From assembly GCA_014799845.1 (NCBI GenBank), contig JAAVHF010000100.1, positions 1-52,526 of the forward strand: a DNA stretch of 52,526 nt, in the 5' to 3' direction. Source of the DNA: Oscillibacter sp. Lineage in GTDB: Bacteria; Bacillota; Clostridia; Oscillospirales; Oscillospiraceae. Position numbers and translations under genes: made by a program. Positions 48,929 through 52,526 of the stretch are shown here, in pieces. Within the stretch, counting starts at the first letter, position 1. Every line of letters starts with the position of its first letter. The notes beneath the pieces were generated by a model that ran no database searches, was not told the origin of the DNA, and was given only the letters and a program-made list of their open reading frames with translations.

Positions 48929-50059
48929 ATGTCTGTTTCTCAGGTTTATTTTACGGATTTCCATACCCCGCCCTATGGCGACAGCCTGCCCACCAAGCTG
49001 CAGAAGCTGCTGAAAAAGGCCGGTATTGGCCAGATCGACATGGAGGGCAAATTTGTTGCTATCAAGATGCACTTCGGTGAACTGGGCAACGTCAGCTTTT
49101 TGCGCCCCAACTACGCCCGCGCGGTGGTGGATTTGATCAAGGAATTGGGCGGCAAGCCTTTTCTCACCGACTGCAACACGCTGTATCCCGGCAGCCGGAA
49201 AAATGCGCTGGAGCATCTGGAGTGCGCCTGGCAGAACGGGTTTACCCCCCTTACCGTGAATTGTCCCCTGCTGATCGGCGACGGACTGAAGGGGACCGAT
49301 GACGTCTCCGTTCCCGTCCGGGGCGGTGAGTATGTGAAAGAGGCTAAGATCGGCAGAGCAATCATGGACGCGGACATTTTTATTAGCCTCAACCACTTCA
49401 AGGGCCACGAGATGGCGGGCTTCGGCGGAGCGATCAAAAATATCGGTATGGGCTGTGGCTCCCGGGCGGGTAAATGTGAGCAGCACAACAACGGCAAGCC
49501 GGAGATTCTGGCCGACCACTGCCGGGGCTGCAAGCAGTGCCAGCGGGAGTGCGCCAACGGGGGGCTTGTCTTTGACGCGGCCAGCCGGAAAATGACCGTG
49601 GATCTGGACCACTGCCTGGGCTGCGGCCGGTGCCTGGGCGCGTGCAACTTTGACGCCATCCAGTTCACCGACAGCAACGCGGTGGAGGTGTTCAACCGCC
49701 GGATGGCGGAGTACGCGCTGGCGGTTGTGGACGGACGGCCTCAGTTCCACATCTCCCTGGTGGTGGATGTGTCCCCCAACTGCGACTGCCACGCGGAGAA
49801 CGACGTGCCTATTCTCCCCAACATTGGCATGTTTGCGTCCTTTGACCCTCTGGCACTGGACCAGGCCTGCGTGGACGCCTGCCTTGCCGCGGCGCCCCTC
49901 CCCGGCAGTCAGCTGGCAAAGAATCTGGCCTCCCCCGGCTTTGCGGACCATCATGACCATTTTGTCAATTCCACGCCTGAGTCGGAATGGCGGTCCTGTC
50001 TGGAGCATGCCGAAAAAATCGGCCTGGGCAGCCGGACATACGAACTGATCACTGTGTGA
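48929..50059 (+). CDS. DUF362 domain protein with 2[4Fe-4S] ferredoxin motif
   Basis: A 376-residue cytosolic protein. The N-terminal DUF362 domain (KMHFGELGNVSFLRPNYARAVVDLIKELGGKPFLTDCNTLY) is followed by two ferredoxin clusters (CRGCKQCQREC and CLGCGRCLGAC) near 190-235, and DUF362 resumes after them. Proteins of this kind are abundant in anaerobes; electron transfer is implied but the substrate is not known. AAAGGAG precedes the ATG. A consensus promoter and a strong terminator make it a single-gene unit. Confidence 0.92.
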   Translation: MSVSQVYFTDFHTPPYGDSLPTKLQKLLKKAGIGQIDMEGKFVAIKMHFGELGNVSFLRPNYARAVVDLIKELGGKPFLTDCNTLYPGSRKNALEHLECAWQNGFTPLTVNCPLLIGDGLKGTDDVSVPVRGGEYVKEAKIGRAIMDADIFISLNHFKGHEMAGFGGAIKNIGMGCGSRAGKCEQHNNGKPEILADHCRGCKQCQRECANGGLVFDAASRKMTVDLDHCLGCGRCLGACNFDAIQFTDSNAVEVFNRRMAEYALAVVDGRPQFHISLVVDVSPNCDCHAENDVPILPNIGMFASFDPLALDQACVDACLAAAPLPGSQLAKNLASPGFADHHDHFVNSTPESEWRSCLEHAEKIGLGSRTYELITV

Positions 50060-50068
50060 CCGAATACG

Positions 50069-50103
50069 AAAAACACCCATGGGATGTTCCCATGGGTGTT
50101 TTT
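50069..50103. terminator. Bidirectional terminator between DUF362 and CapA-like genes
   Basis: AAAAACACCCATGGGA pairs with the mirrored CCCATGGGTGTTTTT around a short loop, between convergent genes. Confidence 0.92.
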
Positions 50104-50117
50104 CATCTGGGTTCCTA

Positions 50118-51317
50118 TTACAGCGGACTGTTCCTTTTCCCGTCCATAAAATCCAGAACCTTTTGCTTTGTCTCCTCGTCTCCGATGATACCGGGGCAAT
50201 AGTTGTTGCCCGCGTCGCCGGTGTAGACGTAGCAGGGAATGATCTCTCCGGTCTTGCTCTCCAGCTTGCCCTCCCCATCGATCCGCAGTTTCAGCTGGTA
50301 GATGATGGTCCGGTTCTCCGGGTATTTGCTGCCGCCGTAGCAGAAATTCCCCATGGAGTAGATGATATCCACGCCGTTGTAGGTCTCCCGGGGCTGGAGA
50401 ACGTGGGGATGGTTGCCAATCACCAGATCCGCGCCCTCATCCACCAGACGGCGGGACGCCCTCTGCCGCCACTCCTCCGGCTCGTGGACCTTCTCCTTTC
50501 CTCCGTGGTAGAAGACGATCTGGAAGTCGGAATCCTTCTCCGCCTGATGAATGCGGCGAACGATATCGCCGGCCTGCCCCTCGTTCCACAGGCCGTTGCA
50601 GATCACGGCGATACGGTAGCCGTTCTTCTCAAAGTAAAAGGTCTCCGTGTTGTTTCCGTACAGCAGGCCAGCGGCCTTCACCGCCTTGATGGTGTCCTTA
50701 GTTCCCTCGTCGCCATAATCTCCGGTATGGTTGTTGGCAAGAGATACCGCCTCCACACCGGAAGAGGTCAGGATCTCCGTATTGGCGGTGCGGGAGCGGT
50801 ACCAGTAGGCAGTGGTTTCGCTTTTATCCCTCTCCGTCAGGTTCCGGTCCGTCAGCACGTTTTCCAGATTCACCACGGTCAGATCGTCGGCTTCAAAAAT
50901 GGGCTTCACATTCTGTAAGAAATACGCCGGCGCATTCTTATTGGCATAGGCATTAAAGTTGCTGGCAGTGGTCTCATTCTTATAGGAAGCCAGCATCATA
51001 TCTCCGGTAAAGCTGACCACGATCTCAAAACCGGACTCCTCTTCCGCGGGCTGCTCAGGTTCTTCCTGCGGCGGGATTTCTCTGGGCGCAATGCCCAACC
51101 AGCTGGGGGCCACGTAATCGGACCAGACGTATTCCTCCGGAGCGCTCCCGGACCCGTCCGGGATTTCGTCATCACCCGGCCGCGGCTCCTCTTTGGTCTT
51201 GATCCTCAGCCAGCCCGGCGGTTCATCGTCCCTTGCGGGGCCCTCCTGGGCGTAGGCCGCCGGACCTGTTCCGGCCAGAAGCAGACACGCCAGAAGCAGC
51301 GCAAAAATCCGTTTCAT
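50118..51317 (-). CDS. CapA-family (PGA_cap) metallophosphatase-like protein
   Basis: A 399-residue secreted protein: signal peptide (about 1-23, ending AYA), an acidic Pro/Glu-rich linker (about 25-105), then a PGA_cap domain with VSFTGDMMLASY, VVNLENVLTDR, VSLANNHTGDYGDEGT, VFYHGGKEK and GNHPHVLQP, the metal and phosphate ligands of a calcineurin-like fold. CapA proteins take part in poly-gamma-glutamate capsule making in bacilli, but most clostridial members have no known role; no capBC genes are present. AAAGGA precedes the ATG at 51317. Confidence 0.9.
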   Translation of the reverse strand: MKRIFALLLACLLLAGTGPAAYAQEGPARDDEPPGWLRIKTKEEPRPGDDEIPDGSGSAPEEYVWSDYVAPSWLGIAPREIPPQEEPEQPAEEESGFEIVVSFTGDMMLASYKNETTASNFNAYANKNAPAYFLQNVKPIFEADDLTVVNLENVLTDRNLTERDKSETTAYWYRSRTANTEILTSSGVEAVSLANNHTGDYGDEGTKDTIKAVKAAGLLYGNNTETFYFEKNGYRIAVICNGLWNEGQAGDIVRRIHQAEKDSDFQIVFYHGGKEKVHEPEEWRQRASRRLVDEGADLVIGNHPHVLQPRETYNGVDIIYSMGNFCYGGSKYPENRTIIYQLKLRIDGEGKLESKTGEIIPCYVYTGDAGNNYCPGIIGDEETKQKVLDFMDGKRNSPL

Positions 51318-51379
51318 CGCGTATATCCTTTCTTTTTTCGGAGGACAGGCCCCCAAATATATGGTACATCATATGTGAC

Positions 51380-51408
51380 AGTATACCATATGTATGTCTC
51401 TTTGACAA
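51380..51408 (-). promoter_or_regulatory. Promoter of the CapA-like gene with an overlapping inverted repeat
   Basis: Minus-strand TTGTCA and TATACT with a 17-base spacer. An 8-base inverted repeat, ATATGGTA (51359-51366) and TACCATAT (51384-51391), overlaps the -10 and start region, a possible operator. Confidence 0.65.
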
Positions 51409-51468
51409 GGAAAATCCCCCCATTGTCTCCATATTTCCGGATGACGCCTTTCATATCCCCATACAGGT

Positions 51469-51513
51469 AAAAAGACGCCATGCAGACAGCGGTCTGTCTG
51501 CATGGCGCTTTTT
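51469..51513 (-). terminator. Terminator after rpsU
   Basis: AAAAAG-ACGCCATGCAGACAG pairs with its mirror, with one mismatch, around CGGT, 12 bases past the rpsU stop. Confidence 0.9.
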
Positions 51514-51524
51514 ATGATTGCACA

Positions 51525-51710
51525 TCAATAATACCGCTTATTGCGATTCTTCCGAGCTGCCTCGGACTTCTTGCGGCGCTTGACGCTGGGGCTCTCGTAA
51601 TGCTCCCTGCGGCGAACCTCCGCCAGAACGCCGGCCTTGGCGCAGCTGCGCTTAAAACGCTTGAGCGCGCTGTCCAGCGATTCATTTTCCTTGACATGGA
51701 CTTCAGACAT
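51525..51710 (-). CDS. rpsU: 30S ribosomal protein S21
   Basis: A 61-residue basic ribosomal protein bS21, which sits near the anti-Shine-Dalgarno end of 16S r[24 protein letters not shown] and the C-terminal [21 protein letters not shown] are the family pattern. GGGAGGGAAA precedes the ATG. A perfect promoter and a terminator make it a single-gene unit. Confidence 0.97.
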   Translation of the reverse strand: MSEVHVKENESLDSALKRFKRSCAKAGVLAEVRRREHYESPSVKRRKKSEAARKNRNKRYY

Positions 51711-51784
51711 CTATTTCCCTCCCTCCGATACATCCGGCTGATCCAGGATGCTCTCTAGGGCCAACTATTGGCTTAACAAATGGA

Positions 51785-51813
51785 ATTATAACCAATTTTT
51801 CTCCGTTTGTCAA
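51785..51813 (-). promoter_or_regulatory. Consensus sigma-A promoter of rpsU
   Basis: Minus-strand perfect TTGACA, 17-base spacer and perfect TATAAT, about 75 bases before rpsU, as expected for a highly expressed ribosomal gene. Confidence 0.88.
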
Positions 51814-51866
51814 GGAGGAATCTATGATTTCTACATTTATTGTAAAAGTCATGGATTTGAGCGCCT

Positions 51867-52526
51867 CTACCCCATGGTCTGCCGCAGTTTTTCGATGGCT
51901 CTTTTTTCCAGCCGGGACACCTGTACCTGGCTGACGCCGAGGATCTTCGCGCACTGCTGCTGGGTCAGACACTTATAAAACCGCAGAAGGATGGTCTCCT
52001 TTTCCCGCTCCGGCAGGGCATCGATGGCGGAGCGCAGGGCGATCCGCTCCAGAAGATTTTCCTCCGTAGCCGGGGATGCCAGGGTGGATTCCAAAGTCAG
52101 GCCGTCGGCGTTCTCCTGCTGGAGGCTGTCGGGGGGCGCGGCGGCCAGTTCCGCCATGGCGATCTCCTCCGGCGTCAGGCCGGTGGCCCCGCTGAGCTCC
52201 GACAGAGCCGGTTCCCGGCCCAGCTGGCTGCGCAGCCGCTCCCGGGCGGTATAGATGCTGATGCTCTGCTCCCGTAGGTTCCGCCCTACCTTGATCAGGC
52301 CGTTGTCCCGGAGATAGCGCCGGATCTCTCCGGCGATCTTGGGCACGGCGTAGGTGGAAAACTGGGTGCCGTAGTCCGCGTCAAAGCCCCGGACCGCCTT
52401 GATGAAGCCCAGGCACCCCAGCTGGTACAGGTCGTCCGGCTCCACGCCCTTGCCGAAGTACCGCCGGACCACCGCCCAGATCAGGCCGCTGTTCTCCTCC
52501 AGCACCCGGGCCGTGGCGGTCTCATC
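51867..52526 (-). CDS. Sporulation sigma factor (SigF/SigG family), 5' end outside the window
   Basis: At least 219 residues of a sigma-70-family factor without region 1; the frame stays open to the right edge (DETATARVLEENSGLIW), so the true start is outside. Region 2 reads VEPDDLYQLGCLGFIKAVRGFDADYGTQFSTYAVPKIAGEIRRYLRDNG; region 4 ends CAKILGVSQVQVSRLEKRAIEKL, the helix-turn-helix for the -35. These fit the sporulation SigF/SigG group (forespore), and SigF versus SigG cannot be settled without the upstream genes (spoIIAA/AB would show SigF). Confidence 0.85.
   Translation of the reverse strand, partial: DETATARVLEENSGLIWAVVRRYFGKGVEPDDLYQLGCLGFIKAVRGFDADYGTQFSTYAVPKIAGEIRRYLRDNGLIKVGRNLREQSISIYTARERLRSQLGREPALSELSGATGLTPEEIAMAELAAAPPDSLQQENADGLTLESTLASPATEENLLERIALRSAIDALPEREKETILLRFYKCLTQQQCAKILGVSQVQVSRLEKRAIEKLRQTMG

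Noticed and set aside
1-52526. CRISPR array
   Set aside because: No regularly spaced direct repeats of 20 bases or more and no cas-like gene were seen.

Overview
The window comes from a GC-rich, spore-forming member of the Clostridia, most likely of the Oscillospiraceae type (relatives of Flavonifractor or Oscillibacter). The evidence is the IspH-ribosomal protein S1 fusion, a sporulation sigma factor, YtfJ/GerW and its DUF2953 partner, the scpA-scpB-dac-rluB gene order, an S-layer (SLH) protein and anaerobe-style tetrapyrrole genes. Species assignment is inference only.

Layout. 1-11.2 kb is one long minus-strand block: M50 protease, scpA, scpB, DUF2953, ytfJ, D,D-carboxypeptidase, RsuA/RluB pseudouridine synthase, RpiR regulator and BaiN-like flavoprotein. 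After a repeat-bearing gap it continues with cmk, plsC and ispH-rpsA, and a separate rpmE runs off the left edge. 11.3-16.4 kb is a minus-strand operon, MoxR ATPase (with a His-rich tail), VWA protein, tldD and tldE/pmbA. 16.5-18.6 kb (plus) carries a DUF2284 protein, coaX and an ECF transporter S component behind a structured leader. 18.6-20.6 kb (minus) is pepP and pth. 20.7-28.2 kb (plus) is yfmF, yfmH, lgt, a Met8-like dehydrogenase, hemC, cobA-hemD and hemB, a lipoprotein plus siroheme/heme-precursor cluster. 28.3-30.5 kb is an autoregulated TetR-ABC transporter operon, followed by a large hybrid histidine kinase (30.7-33.8 kb) and a divergent secreted lipase.

35.3-40.6 kb is the most interesting accessory region. 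A TerB_N protein and a BrxD-like (DUF2791) P-loop ATPase form a translationally coupled pair. Right after them sits a roughly 2.3 kb segment with a serine recombinase and a small mobile-element ORF. On its far side an out-of-frame coding remnant remains, which I interpret as the C-terminal tail of the helicase expected as the third gene. This looks like a DNA-processing or defence triad broken by a mobile element.

40.7-44.7 kb is a cell-envelope group (small ORF, LCP protein, SLH-transglutaminase protein, D-Ala-D-Ala ligase). A compositionally different GNAT gene follows at 44.8-45.3 kb, bracketed by paired GTACACAA repeats and followed by a non-coding region full of inverted and direct repeats, probably the scar of another insertion. 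45.6-48.0 kb (minus) is holA, rnmV and a second GNAT gene. 48.1-52.5 kb holds a LysM-CAP secreted protein, a DUF362 ferredoxin-type protein, a CapA-like protein, rpsU and the 3' part of a sporulation sigma factor. Many intergenic gaps carry near-consensus sigma-A promoters with 17-base spacers, and several genes end at strong hairpin terminators. No tRNA, rRNA or CRISPR array was seen.
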